A stretch of DNA of 64,000 nucleotides from Immersiella caudata (Eukaryota; Ascomycota; Sordariomycetes; Sordariales; Lasiosphaeriaceae). Of this stretch, positions 30,780 through 41,859 are shown piece by piece. Made by a program: the position numbers and the translations under genes. How positions within the stretch are numbered: position 1 is the first letter of the stretch; each line of letters begins with the position of its first letter. The stretch spans positions 3,782,001 through 3,846,000 of the forward strand of contig JAULSU010000002.1 of the NCBI GenBank assembly GCA_030512335.1, given 5' to 3'. Below the pieces are notes generated by a model, which was not told the origin of the DNA, did no database searches, and saw nothing but the letters and a program-made list of their open reading frames with translations.

Positions 30780-31474
30780 ATTTACCGGAAGTCACCGGTC
30801 ATATCTAGCAGCCGTCCCGATCTCCCAAACTTCCCTCAACTCTGTGCTCTTGTTAAACAACTGTTCTCCTGGAGTCAAGATTGATCATAGCTGCGCTAGG
30901 GGGTTAGACGCTCAGAAAGTATTTGGAAGTTGGGAAGCTTCGTAGAAAAAACGAGAACGCATTTTGCGTAGCTTAGGGTAACGTGAGAAAACCGTGTATT
31001 TGAAGTGCTGTTACTCTGTAAAATTCATCCTATGAGGTCCAGGCTAGGGGTGAAGCCGTACCCACTGCCCCCGACGATGCCTCAGGTGGGACTTACGAAC
31101 ATTACCGTTACCAACAGTCGCCTTGGCCCGACAGGCTGACCGAGCCTCGCAGAACGGGGAGGCACCTGAGGCCTAGGAGGAGCCAGCCGCAGCTCCTCAG
31201 TGTCGCGATCGATCTCTTCCGCTCGCCCTTGACCACCGATATCATGCCTACTTCTTCGGCTCTTCCTCGTAGCTGGACTCTTGCGCTCGCTGGAGGAGCT
31301 GGAAGGCGACGGACGTTGTCGTCGGTCCCTCGCAGCTACAGGTTACCGACCGTGACACTGCGGGGCGGTTAGTACAGCAATCAATCGCTATCTGAGCAAC
31401 TAACCAAATATGGGTGTCTTAACCTTTGGTGTTGCGGACGCCCACTTTTCACACTGCCTGAAATTCTTGTTGCT
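30780..31474. other. intergenic, nothing recognised
   Basis: No supported gene, repeat or RNA gene. It lies between the 3' end of the homeodomain gene and the 5' repeat of the JmjC-like gene. Confidence 0.35.
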
Positions 31475-32992
31475 TTATCCACCGTCTAGGCTCACCAAGA
31501 CCAGCCAGGGGGTTACCACGGACCCGGGGGCGTTGTATACAAGCCTCCAAATTGGCTCCTGCTGCCCCCGCGGCGGCAATGATTGTCGTGATGGGAGGAA
31601 TGTATCATACCGCGCTCCGAGGATCCGGCGTGCCTTAGCGCTGAGTATTCGGGTCTGAATTGGGGGTAAGGGAGTCCCGAGTGCTGCGACTGCGGCGGAC
31701 CTTCTGTTCTGGTGCGTTCGTACAGGAAGACTACGTCGTCCTCGCGCCTGGCGGGTTGATAAGATGGCATCTACAGCCAGGTTAGAACGGCTGCTTCCAT
31801 TCCGCCTAGTCGGGGTGCTTACGTTTTTCCGGCTCGAAAACCAATTTTCAACCCTAACTTGGGGCACACCAGATAGCGTCGATATACCTTTATAATCTGG
31901 AATTTCCCCTCGAGCCTCTTGGAAGGAATCTTCTAGAAGCCGGTGTTGGGAAGCAGTGAGGGGTGCGCACAATGACTCCGAATGCCTGTGAAAATTGAGC
32001 TCATCTTGAGAGGGAAAATGTTGGCGGCAGGTGTTGCACTGCCTCTCGGCTGGCCGAGGTGTGCTGCCGCTGCTAGGAGTGGGTATCTGATACGCCACCT
32101 GACGGCCTATGGTCGTCGGTGGTGGTGGTGGTAGTCGTTCCGGGAGTGTACAACGCTTGGCTAGAGGGTCAAACATAGAGCTGTGTGGAGTGGCGTAAGG
32201 TATGCCATTTCTTACGCCGGCAGAACGGTCGGAGCTAGAAATAGCCGTTTGGGCGGGCCTCGGGTATGAGTGGCTCTCAGGCTCGAACCACCGGTTTCTA
32301 TCCAGACCAGACGGGGCAATTGGAGGAAGTTCCTGGCCATTTTCAAGCCAGCCAGCTTGAGGGGGGCGCATTGGCTTCTCAGAGCGGTAAGTATTCTGAT
32401 CAGTTTGAGGGGGAGAACCTCCCAGCCGCAGGTACATCTCCTGCCCACGCTGCACTTCCTGGCCCTGGTATTGGCTTGGGCTGTAAGCCATCTGGCGAGA
32501 TGCTGCGGTAGTCGGCCGTGGCTGCCGCATCCTTGGCGGAGAGAAGTGATGGTAGCCGGTTTGCTCCTGCAGATAATGCGCTACCTGTGGGGGGGCGGGG
32601 CTCTGGGTTTGGATCTGGGTGTGGTCGGGACCCCGGGATCTGGGTGCGGATGCCGATAGCGTGCTTTTTGCCCCGCTACTTTGACACTTCTTCTGATGCA
32701 TTTTGAGGCCTTGCTTAGTATAAGTGTTGCCGCAACTGCATCTAACATTCTCAGCCTTCTGTCGTTTATTCGGGTTTGGCGGCGGCGCCGCAGGGCGTTT
32801 CTGTTGACCGTTAATACTGATGGTTTGATATCATAAGTTGAAACTTACTCTCTTAGCAGTGGGCGGTGCCGCCGGTATGCCAACTTCAGCCGAGGAACTG
32901 GGCGTAAGCGGTCCATCAGCCTCGCTTGAAGCGTCACAGATCTTTGCAGTCCGTTGCGCGCCAGCTGACCGAAGCTGGCTGCTTTCTTTCAT
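31475..32992 (-). CDS. zinc-finger homeodomain regulator
   Basis: Exon 1 32992-32849 (MKESSQLR) and exon 2 32800-31475, over a 48-nt intron (GTAAGT donor, CAACAG acceptor), give 489 residues. A first finger-like unit, CSCGNTYTKQGLKMHQKKC, follows the splice. After a long Pro/Gln-rich stretch comes a C2H2-like unit (CNTCRQHF...HRHSESLC) and directly behind it a homeodomain: TASQHRLLEDSF, then VRVENWFSSRKN with the recognition-helix W-F-x2-R. A Lys/Arg-rich region follows. The pairing of C2H2 and homeodomain is known among fungal regulators. The frame is open upstream of the chosen ATG for about 40 more codons, so the gene could be longer. The 3' 190 bp recur at 53820-54000. Confidence 0.7.
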
Positions 32993-33732
32993 ATTCCTGG
33001 ATTTACCATCAACGGAACGACATTCGGCCTCTCGCTGAAGCAGGCGGAACTGTTCCCTGCGATCGGGTGTTTCTTGGGATGGTTTAGCGCGGTTATTAGA
33101 GAACAGGTATAAAAGTCCCTACCCCGGAAATGAAGTACCGCTTTCTCCCATTCACAGACATGTCCTAGCCTCACTATGCCAGTATCTTTAGTTCGCTTAT
33201 GACTACCGTCAAAGAACCAAACGTCCATCTCGCATTCCCTGCTGTCAGTCCAGTCACCTACAATCGCAGGCCGGATCATACCCTTGTTGAAGACACCGCA
33301 GAGGTCACCAGGAAGGAAGATGTGCCCTTCCGGCGCGTCCGGGTTCAAGGGACTGCCGAGAACGATGGGAAAGGCATCACGGTCCTCTGGTAAAGCGTTA
33401 GCAGCCTTAGAATGCTGGTGATGTGGTTGCGATGTGGAATTTTCATGTGTCCCAGAAATAATCGTTCGGTGTTCTGTGTTCACCATCCGTTTCCCTACCG
33501 ATTGACCGCCATCCTCGTATGTCTCTGCCCACTCGAAGATTTTGCCATCTCCATGGTTTGGAGTGGGGTTAGTAAGTCCACTCGATACACCCGGTGGCGT
33601 AAGCGGTCCGTTATGCCCGCTCAAATGTAGTGAATCGTCGCATGTATCCGCTGCCTGTTGCGCAGCTAGCTGGCTGCTTTCCGGATGGTTTGCTTCCGTA
33701 TCGACGCGTGACTCGGCCCTAACAGGGCGCAC
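32989..33732 (-). CDS. hypothetical protein next to homeodomain gene
   Basis: An open frame of 247 codons. It begins after a possible splice acceptor (CCAG before 33732), not at an ATG, so a first exon is missing from the model. A 66-nt in-frame intron is possible near the end (GTAGGG ... GATCGCAG). The segment SSQLAAQQAADTCDD...GPLTPP resembles the start of the homeodomain protein (SSQLRSAG...GPLTP), hinting at shared ancestry. A middle part (GDLCGVFNKGMIRPAIVGDW, MDVWFFDG) looks like a folded domain, unknown to me. Its stop overlaps the ATG of the homeodomain gene by four bases, so the two might also be one gene spliced differently. Confidence 0.4.
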   Translation of the reverse strand: MRPVRAESRVDTEANHPESSQLAAQQAADTCDDSLHLSGHNGPLTPPGVSSGLTNPTPNHGDGKIFEWAETYEDGGQSVGKRMVNTEHRTIISGTHENSTSQPHHQHSKAANALPEDRDAFPIVLGSPLNPDAPEGHIFLPGDLCGVFNKGMIRPAIVGDWTDSRECEMDVWFFDGSHKRTKDTGIVRLGHVCEWEKAVLHFRGRDFYTCSLITALNHPKKHPIAGNSSACFSERPNVVPLMVNPGI

Positions 33733-33791
33733 CTGGCCAGCAATTACACCTAAAACTGTTAGTTATCGTCTTAGGGCTGCTCATAGGGATA

Positions 33792-34876
33792 CTAGCCATG
33801 ATGCTCATTTGGTGTGGAAAAGCCACAAATGCGTTGGCTGTTGGGATCGTAGGAAGCGCAGTCTGATTCTGGTTCGGTATGACCATGAATGTGGAACGGA
33901 TAAGACTTTTTGGGATCGTATTGCTTCAGGCTGTCAATTTCTACGAAGCCCAGTTCACTAAGCTATGTTAGTTTGTGTTTCTGAGAGGATTATTTGACTT
34001 ACCCTTCATCAATGTATTTAACAAGAACAAACTTTTCGAGATCCACTGTTGTAATGATTCCATCTTCTGCTTTGAAGCATGGAGGTAGCCATGGCGAAAC
34101 TAACTGCCATGGTACGCCTAACCGTGGTAGGACTTCAACGACATAACATCCATTCCACTCCGGAGGCTCAATCGTATTTGCCACGTAGTTGTATAGGAAC
34201 TGCTGCCCAAGGAGTTTGTTGTTGGCGTCATTGCAAGCAAGACACGCGCTAGGTTGAAGTGCGTCGGGAGGTTTCAGTTCCGGGAAGAGGGTGAGACACT
34301 CTTTGCAAAGTCGCGGCACACCCGTCTTTTCCTGCGGAGCTGGAGTCAGAGATAGGGTGTCGCAGGGCGCAGCCGCCATGGTCAGGTGGCTCTCGGTGCT
34401 GCGACTTCCGACAGACTTGTCACCATCAGGCTGCGGTGGGAATTGGGAATTCGTGGCTACCTCGTGCTGACCTTCTGGGTCGGTCAGTTCAGCACGTTCC
34501 GCGGCCGGCAAGGCGAACTCGCTCGGGTCACTGCGCCGATCTGCTGCAGAAGGGCTGTGGATGTCATCCTGATGTACCGTAGCCTGGTTGCTGTCAGATC
34601 CTGTAGGTTCTTGCGCCAACGCCGTGCTTCCTGTGCTCAGAGGTGCTGGAGCAGGCGAGCGAAGAGGCCCGCTGGGTCGGCCGACAGTTGGAATGCTGCA
34701 GCTTCTGTCATCACGATACTCTTCAAGCTGTGGTTCGCTTTCGGATAGCTGCGATATTGCGTCACGGCAAGCGAGCAGTCGGTTCAGCAGCCGCACTGTC
34801 TCACAGTCAGTGAACGGCGTTCTACTAAGTATCAAGCTCCAAGGGGCTACTTACTTGATGTCACACCCAAACCCAT
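33792..34876 (-). CDS. hypothetical protein, three exons
   Basis: Exons 34876-34855 (MGLGVTS), 34795-34003 and 33930-33792, with introns of 59 nt (GTAAGT...GACAG) and 72 nt (GTAAGT, CTAAC branch, GACAG). All phases agree and the product has 317 residues. The N-terminal half is Ser/Pro-rich and disordered. The C half holds a Cys group (LCKECLTLFPELK, SACLACNDANN) and a conserved-looking domain (NGCYVVEVLPRLGVPWQLVSPWLPP, FVLVKYIDEG). No family recognised. It may belong with the two genes beside it, as all three run in the same direction with little space between them. Confidence 0.55.
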
Positions 34877-36229
34877 CTCCTGCCAGCCTCTGCCTTGACG
34901 CCTGTGGAGGAGCAGGAGAATGAATGGGGAGGAACAGCGAGAACTTCCCTCTCAGGGGTGACAAGCAGCGGAGAATGAGTGGCTAAAAGAGCCCTTCTGT
35001 GGCAGATGAAGTAAGAGCGAAGAAGTTTGCCAGACCACTGCTGGCGAGCAGCGTAATAATATCTGATGGGTCTCCCTGGCAGCGAGGAGGCAGCTTGGCT
35101 GGCCGGTACGGCGGCTAACTTCCCCCGCGCAAAAAGTCTGTGGACACCATCCAACATAACGCGCCGCGGAATTCCGAGGACGCGGATGGGGTCGTATTGA
35201 GCGTGGCGGAGTGGAGGGCCTGCAACTTGTGCAGCCATTCCACCCAACATTAAACCCAGGTATGTAACTGTAGTTCGGAGCCCTTCACCGATTACCATGT
35301 CCAAACCAACACCAGAGTCAACCAGCCTTCGAAACCCTTGACTGCCAACACACCGGTCACGCAGGGGTAAATACCAGACGGTGGGATCTCCTCGCGTTTC
35401 ACCAGCCATGAGTCACAAGGTTTGATGGGGCTGTAGCTCTCTATCACTGATGGAAGTGCACGCCGTTTGCTGACAGGTGTGAAGAGCCAAGGTATTTTCG
35501 GCTGCCCTGCAGCGCGTACCGCGTTGGAGAGCTTTCCCTGAGACTCGGCCTGCAGATACATAGGTACAAGGTCCCAAACGTTAGTCCCACACCACCCTCC
35601 GGCAGCCTGGCCGATACCCTCCCGTGCGGCCACTTATCACATGGCGCGCTACGTATCCAATGGCGAGAATTGCCATCCCATTTACAATTCTGGGGGCGAC
35701 GCTGCCGTTGCTAGACATGCATCCCGGTATGAGGAGGGGCTAGTGAGGTCATGCCTGACACAGCCGAGATGGCCCTGTGGGTGATTTTGCTGTAACTTGG
35801 CCGCGTCCACGGGGTCCATCTGGTGCTGACGCTGGCCCCTTGGTGCTAACGATGAATCGGCCACTTGATCGTGATCGCGAGCCGACAACCAAGGAGAAAC
35901 CCGTCACTGCAGCCAACGAGATGCAGGAGGACTCGGAATATGACGCCGGACGAGGGCCGAACGTTTGCGATAGTGAATCAGGGGTAGAGTAAACACTGGA
36001 AGCGTGTGGGAATGCGCATAACTCAAGCAACCCTCAAAGTGGCTTTTAGAAGAAGCCCCTCGGCCGACCACGAGATGTGCGATGATTCCGCTTCCTCACC
36101 AGCCTCCCATACGGCAGAGGAGAATATCGGAGAGAAGACTACGCTACCTATAGCACCCCCCGACACGCGCTCTCTACGCAGCAGGGCCAAGATGACATGG
36201 CCTTGTGCACCTCGCAGCAACTGGGTCAA
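34877..36229. other. intergenic, no supported gene
   Basis: Several open frames overlap here on both strands but none shows a family trait or consistent splicing. About 34900-35410 on the minus strand is the longest candidate. Nothing firm. Confidence 0.3.
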
Positions 36230-36936
36230 TCACCAGCGGTCGCCATACCAAGCTGCGTCCCCGGCAGCCAGAGACGCCAGACTTTCCGTGTCCTGGGCGC
36301 TATGCAGCATAGGTGGGTATGCAATCGAGGTTTGTGATTGCTTAAAAAGAAGGAGGGGGTCGCTCCAGCAGCCCTGCCAGAGACGCCAGACTTTCCGTGT
36401 CCTGGGCGCTATGCAGCATGCCAGACTTGCCGTCTGGGCGCCATTGCTGGTGTGTATGTAGAGCGGCATTGGTGCCGATTCAGTCGATGTTTGTGATTGC
36501 TTATGCTCAGAAAGAGACGGCTGGCCGGGTGGTACTGGGGCCGCTTTCTCTCCTTCTGTGTCGAGGTCTTCCTCTCCTTCGGCGTCGTCTTCCTCTCCTT
36601 TGGCGTCGAGGCCTTCCTCTCCTTTGGCGTCGAGATTTGCGATGTTTTCCATCGTGTTCTTGTTATATGCGCAAGTCGTTCTCGATCCATTGCACCTCTT
36701 CTGCGTATTGAGGATGGGTTTAGTAGATGAGAGAAATGAAGAGGGATTGGCCTACTTTTTTTTTGCGGCATGGCTTGCAAGCCTGATGAAGACCTTGGGG
36801 GCGGCCTCTGCAACCCGGGTTTGATGCGCCGCACCTCACCTGTATGATTGTAATAGATGAGAGAAAAGAAGAGGGTGTGGCCTACTTTTGCTCTGCGGCA
36901 TTGCTTGCAAGCCAGCACTAGAAGTTTGGGCGCCAT
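36230..36936 (-). CDS. protein with tandem zinc units, exon duplication
   Basis: Exons 36936-36886, 36839-36756 and 36700-36230, over introns of 46 nt and 55 nt, both starting GTAGGC and both placed in phase 0 after a Lys; the second has a perfect TACTAAC-type branch. The 201-residue product has two units: ACKQCRRAK/VRCGASNPGC and ACKPCRKKK/KRCNGSRTTC, where the slash is the splice. Each is C-x2-C-x6-C-x6-C, like part of a GAL4 cluster. Between them is an AT-hook-like GCRGRPQG. The rest has acidic repeats (DAKGEE) and a second internal duplication (KQSQTS). Likely a nuclear protein; function unknown. Confidence 0.55.
36268..36421. repeat. 107-bp-spaced direct duplication within the gene
   Basis: GCCAGAGACGCCAGACTTTC and the next 25 bases occur at about 36268-36312 and again at 36375-36420, with GTTTGTGATTGCTTA also twice. 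A second pair at 36722-36785 and 36853-36915 is the duplicated zinc exon plus intron. Confidence 0.8.
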
Positions 36937-37064
36937 TGGTTCGTAGGTGAGAACGAGACTGATGGAGAGGAAAATGAATTAGCTGTTATAGTTGCCGAAT
37001 GGGCCTCTATACTTATCGGTGTTTAGGGCCAGAAGCCACGCCCTAAGCATGCTGTGAGTCACTT

Positions 37065-37235
37065 GGCAAACAATTCCCATGCGATTTTACTGGGCTGCGA
37101 ATAGAAGAGGATCCACACACACTGCCCAGACCACCTCTATGGACGTGGCATTCCCTTTCCCGACACAAATGTAATCACTGTAGCGGCATCGAAAGAAGCA
37201 ATGACTTTCAGCCGAATGCAGGTCGCTTTTGGCGC
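37065..37235 (+). repeat. direct copy of 17865-18060
   Basis: Shared pieces include GGACGTGGCATTCCC, TGTAATCACTG and TTCAGCCGAATGCAGG. Non-coding in both places. Confidence 0.7.
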
Positions 37236-37311
37236 GACGCGCAAACCAGCGGAGCGGGGTTCCAGTTGGTGAGGCGGTGGCGGGCGCGGGGACCGCCCAC
37301 GGAGCCTGTCG

Positions 37312-37349
37312 TAGGGTTAGGGTAACCCCTCTGTTTACTTTGCCCCTGA
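37312..37349 (-). repeat. motif with interstitial telomere repeat, copy 4
   Basis: On the minus strand: CAGGGGCAAAGTAAACAGAG then GGGTTACCCTAACCCTA. Flanks are unlike those of the other copies. Confidence 0.65.
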
Positions 37350-37601
37350 CGACCAGCGGTTACAAAGTCGTCCGAGATGACAAGTTTAATGCCGGTGAAG
37401 GCTGTGAATCCGCCACCTCAACCAACACGGAGCCTTGATGGAACAGGCTGCTCTTCGTAGGGGAGGGGCGGTCGACCTGCCGTCACAGCCCGGTACTTCC
37501 TGCCCGCCTTGCATTTCACACCGTGACGACAGGCTCATACAGCGCGCTGCTGGCAGCTGCACGCTGGGAGAAGTCACGACGCAGGAAAATGGGTCAAACA
37601 A

Positions 37602-37772
37602 GTGGCTCGGTGAAGGCCCTGGGTGAAATTGATTGGTTGTCGTTGAAAATAGATGATGCGCGAATCTCCGCCTGCCAAGGAAAAGACCCCCTTGCAGTGT
37701 GTGCAGACCATGTCCTTGCCCTGAGCAGAATCCACTAAAACTACCCCTAGCGTTTACTACCACCCCCTCCTC
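37602..37772 (+). repeat. direct copy of 56602-56792
   Basis: Shared TTGATTGGTTGTCGTTGAA, GATGCGCGAATC and AAAACTACCCCTAGCG. The last piece (CTACCCCTAGCGTTTACTAC) resembles the telomere-associated motif without CCCTAA. Confidence 0.8.
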
Positions 37773-37860
37773 CTTGATGGGCGCCACACCAGGGTAACAC
37801 AGTCCTTGCCAGATGCACCCATCGTGTCCCCGTGGCAGGTCCTCGCTGGCTTGCTGTACC

Positions 37861-38178
37861 CTAGTGGGAGAATGTGTCGGTTACCTGAACTGCAGGGAGC
37901 CCGCTGCCGAGCTGCTTCAAGACATCCTCGACTGGTGTTTGTGTGCAATTCCACTTAACCAGTCCTCCACACCCTTTGCACATACACCCTACTCTCTTTG
38001 TGCCCCCCTCTCTCTCAGCTTCGGTCGGCTGATACCCAGCCTCTTGTGCAAATTCGGTTGGTGGCGGATAGTCGGGTATTGGGGCTGCGAAACAGCATGT
38101 TTCGAGGCTGGTTCCTGGATTTTGGCATGACCCAGAAGAGTCAGATGCCCCATCGTGGGGAGAGAAAGAGGCGCTCAT
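37861..38178 (-). CDS. hypothetical small protein, 105 residues
   Basis: Open frame from ATG at 38178 (MSASFSPHDG) to 37861, single exon. It has a Cys cluster CMCKGCGGLVKWNC in the second half and no signal peptide or membrane segment. No family recognised. It is a candidate only because the Cys cluster is compact and the start is not inside a repeat. Confidence 0.3.
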   Translation of the reverse strand: MSASFSPHDGASDSSGSCQNPGTSLETCCFAAPIPDYPPPTEFAQEAGYQPTEAEREGGTKRVGCMCKGCGGLVKWNCTQTPVEDVLKQLGSGLPAVQVTDTFSH

Positions 38179-38227
38179 GATGATTGTTGAGATGGATGAG
38201 GTTTCCAGACGCACTGGTGAAAGGCAG

Positions 38228-38315
38228 CTACTTATTTATCATCACACTTTCAAAATTTACAAATTCAGAACATCCGCTACGAGAGAATTCCAGCTGGAAT
38301 TTACACTCCAGTCCA
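38228..38315 (-). repeat. inverted copy of 21233-21320
   Basis: AATTCCAGCTGGAATTTACA and AAATTTACAAATTC match the other site in reverse. Confidence 0.65.
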
Positions 38316-38566
38316 GAAGTGAGCGAAGTGACGATTTCCAAGCGGGCTCACAGCATGAGGTTGGCAATTCTAAGAGTCACTTTTCCGTGCGACATGGGTG
38401 CTGGCTTTGCAGCAGGGCTGTGCACTAGTTGGCAAGTTGCCTCGTTGCCTTGCTGGGGCCGTTGCTTGTGGTTCGCATGGCTCGCTGGTATCCTGTGAAG
38501 ATAAGTCCCGGGGCCCCGTTCCATTTACCGTTCTAGGGTTAGTATCGGCACCGCCAGTACCTCACA

Positions 38567-41500
38567 ATGGATCCACCCGTCCACGTTTGCACGAAGCTTG
38601 ACTGCCAAACGACGGGCTATGGCCATGAACACATATTGCGACAACATCTAGCCAACGAGTACTTGGGTCTGGGAATTCCTGAGGCCGGCTTCTCTACCCC
38701 AACATCGAAGTACGATGAATTTTTGAACGCTCCAGGGGATGTTAGGGCTCTGCGGGCCTTGGTCGCGAGGGCTCGGGTGGAAAAGCCCGAGGGCATCGCG
38801 ACATCCTGGAGTAGTTACCTTCGACAGAGTTACCTTCGACAGAAACCAGATACGTACGCTTTCGCTTTCCTCTTTCTCAGACACCGGTTCTAACGCACTT
38901 ATAGCAATCCTCCAACCTCCAACGGTCCGCCCGGCGCGCCCCAATCCTCCCAACCGCAAGTATCCAGGCCATCCAGTGATGCCAACCCATCTGTCATCCA
39001 AGAGCCCAGGCCCAAGCGTCCCAAATGGAAGCAGGTGGACGAAAGCCGCGCTGGCAGCGGCAAGCTGTCGGATGGAGACGCCTCGGACGCTACCGCTCGG
39101 CCCTCAGAGGAGAGTTCAACCGAGCTCATCAAGCAACCGGAGACAAGACCCATTTCACAAGAACAGCTTGTTGCCGAGGTCAAAGGGATCTACGCTGGCC
39201 TTGTAATGGTGGAAAACAAGTGCATCGAGGTGGACGCACAAAATACACAAAATGACCCAAACAACACCAAGCTCAACAACGAACAGTGGCAAGCACTCAT
39301 TGCCCTCCACCGCACCTTGCTTCATGAGCACCACGATTTTTTCCTGGCTTCGCAACACCCGTCAGCGAGTCCAGCATTAAGAAAATTGGCCTCGAAATAT
39401 GCCATGCCCGCGAGGATGTGGCGACACGGCATTCACAGCTTTCTCGAGTTGTTGAGGCATCGTCTGCCTGCGAGTTTGGAGCATATGTTGACGTTCATTT
39501 ATTTGGCCTACTCGATGATGGCGTTGCTTTACGAAACTGTACCCGCCTTCAAGGAGACGTGGATTGAGTGTCTCGGAGATCTCGGCCGATATCGGATGGC
39601 CATTGAAGACCAGAATCCTCGTGAACGCGAGGTCTGGAGGGCCGTGAGCTGCGGGTGGTACAGTAAGGCGTCTGATAACGCACCCGGGACAGGAAGGCTG
39701 TATCACCACTTGGCCATCTTGGCTCGGCCTAATGCTCTGCAGCAGCTCTTCTACTACAGCAAGTCGTTGTGTGTAACTATTCCCTTTGTCGCGGCCCGCG
39801 ACAGCATCATGACGTTGTTTGACCCGTTGACGCTTCACTCATTCTCGGAGCTGTCAGGGTTAATCAGTTCGGACCTGGCCAGCTTAAACCAAGTGGAGCC
39901 GGCTCTAAAGTTGGCCGAGTTGATTCCATTTGCGGGGGTGCCCTTGTCGGCCGATAAAATGTCGAAGCTGGTTTCGTTGGGGCGGATGCGGCAAACTCAA
40001 GAGCTGGTTAAGATGATATTAGGGACGTCAGACGCCAAAAACATTTTTAGTTGGGTTACGGAGCTATCTAAATTGCTTGCGAAAACGCAGGAGTTTAAAG
40101 AGCTAGTGACACTACTAGTGAGCTCAGCTAAAAAGCTACGCAGCTTAGCAAGCAATGAACCAGCAAGCAACGAACTGGCAAGCAACGAACCGGCAAGCAA
40201 CGAACCGGCAAGCAACGAACCGGCGAACGACCTAGATCTAGAGACGAGCTCAGTAATCGTGACGGAGATAGCGACGCCAACGATTCCCGGCCTGGTGCAT
40301 TCGATTCAGAACCGTGCCAAGTCGATTTTATTACTTTCCGGGGCGGTTGACGAGGGGACTGGAAGTCTGGCCGAAAACATACTGTCTAGGCTGAAGACGT
40401 GGCAGGACCTAGCCGAACGAGAGACTGGCAAGTCATTTGTGACGATACATGCACTCATGTTCAAAAAGCAGCACGTAATGCTGGACGAATGGGTTGACAA
40501 GTTTCTCAACTCCCTAGATGCCTACATTGGTAGCTACCAGTACCAATTCCTTGAGCAGGGGTAAGTTCGAGTTTCTCCCACTCGTTGATCAAAAATTAAC
40601 ATTTTCACCAACAGACACTGGATTGGGATCTCGAACTGCAATGCCATCATCGGATACGGTGGTGATGGAAACCCTATTTACGACCTCATCAAGCAATCCA
40701 CTGGCGGCCAGCTCCAGCCCCTGCCCGAAAACACCGTTGACGAAAGCCTTGCTGTTCCTTTGGAATTCTCGAACAAAACGCACCGTGTGATTTTTTCTCG
40801 CTCTGGGGATCCGAACATCCTCGCTTACGTTCACACGGTCCTCGCCTTTCTCTATCATTCAACGTTTTATGACGGGGCTATCGAGACGTTGGCGCCAGAG
40901 TTTCCTTGGGAACTGTTGTCTTTGTTGCTGAATACGATACTCAATGAGGCTCGTATCTGCAAATGCGGAGTGGACGGTTCCTGCCAGTCGTATACTCGCA
41001 TCGAGAGTGAGGATTTTCCCCACCCCAAGGACGACTCTCCATGGCCACTGCCCGAGGACTACTCAATGAGGGGCTTGGTTTGGGTTGCCAACTACTATCC
41101 AAAGACGTGGTTTGACAACGAAAAGATTGATGATGATGAGAAGGGTCTGGAAGCTACTTCTATGGGAAAGGAGCGGAAGGTTCGCGTGTTATATCTTGGA
41201 TGCCGCATTGCACGAAGGAACAGATGGTTGCGGTATGACTATAAGAAACACCAGTTCAGCGTGAACCCGCAGTTCGAGGAGCCTGCCCCGGTTGCTTTGT
41301 CTGATGACTATGAGATGGGTGGTGCTGGGAATGACGACGAGGGTGGTGTTGAGGATGACGACGAGAGTGGTGCTGACTATGAGATGGGTGGTGCTGGGAA
41401 TGACGACGAGGGTGGTGTTGAGGATGACGACGAGAGTGGTGCTGACTATGAGATGGGTTCTGAGTGTGATGATGAGGGTGGTGATGAGGATGACGACGAG

Positions 41501-41821
41501 AGTGGTGCTGATTATGAGGGTTCTGAGTGTGATGATGAGGGTGGTGATGAGGATGACGACGAGAGTGGTGCTGATTATGAGGGTTCTGAGTGTGATGATG
41601 AGGGTGGTGATGAGGTGAGGATGACGACTGACTATGAGATGGGTTCTGAGCGTGATGATGAGGGTGGTGTTGAGTATGACGATGAGGGCGGTCTTGAGGT
41701 TTACAAGGAGAAGGGTGGTGTTGGGGATGGTGTTTATAGCGAGAAGGGTGGTGTTGAGGATGGCGAGAAGGGTGGTGTTAAGGATGTCCACAACAAGAAG
41801 GGATTTTGTCGATTTCTCTAG
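38567..41821 (+). CDS. Est1-type DNA/RNA-binding domain protein
   Basis: Exons 38567-38853, 38905-40560 and 40615-41821, over introns of 51 nt (GTACGC, CTAAC, TATAG) and 54 nt (GTAAGT, TTAAC, ACAG). Phases agree and 1049 residues result. The middle (ALHRTLLHEHHDFFLASQHP, KYAMPARMWRHGIHSFLELL, GRLYHHLAILARPNALQQLFYYSKSL, FDP) is the 14-3-3-like/TPR core and DNA/RNA-binding domain of Est1/SMG7-type proteins in filamentous fungi; the third exon has the matching WIGISNCNAIIGYG and MRGLVW..., DNEKIDDDEKGLEATSM. Est1 relatives act in telomerase recruitment or mRNA decay; the many fungal paralogs are uncharacterised. A Glu/Ser/Asn repeat and an acidic tail repeat are present. Start MDPPVHVC is the first ATG. 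Confidence 0.8.
40141..40235 (+). repeat. 15-bp coding minisatellite
   Basis: Five to six in-frame units of GCAAGCAACGAACCG encode repeated A-S-N-E-P in the Est1-type protein, a likely site of length variation. Confidence 0.85.
41300..41800 (+). repeat. acidic coding repeats of the Est1-type gene
   Basis: Long units (GGTGGTGCTGGGAATGACGA-type, then TCTGAGTGTGATGATGAGGG-type) repeat in tandem with full reading frame, coding for D/E/G-rich tail repeats such as DDEGGVEDDDESGADY. They are missing from the inverted fragment at 47.6 kb. Confidence 0.85.
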
Positions 41822-41859
41822 GTTTGAAAGGGTGTGGATAACATAGTCATGTAACACGC

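Noticed and set aside
30358..30780. Overlapping repeat proteins (PTAF, RSQL, GNAV) on both strands
   Set aside because: Any frame through the 12-bp minisatellite stays open; no start or domain supports translation.
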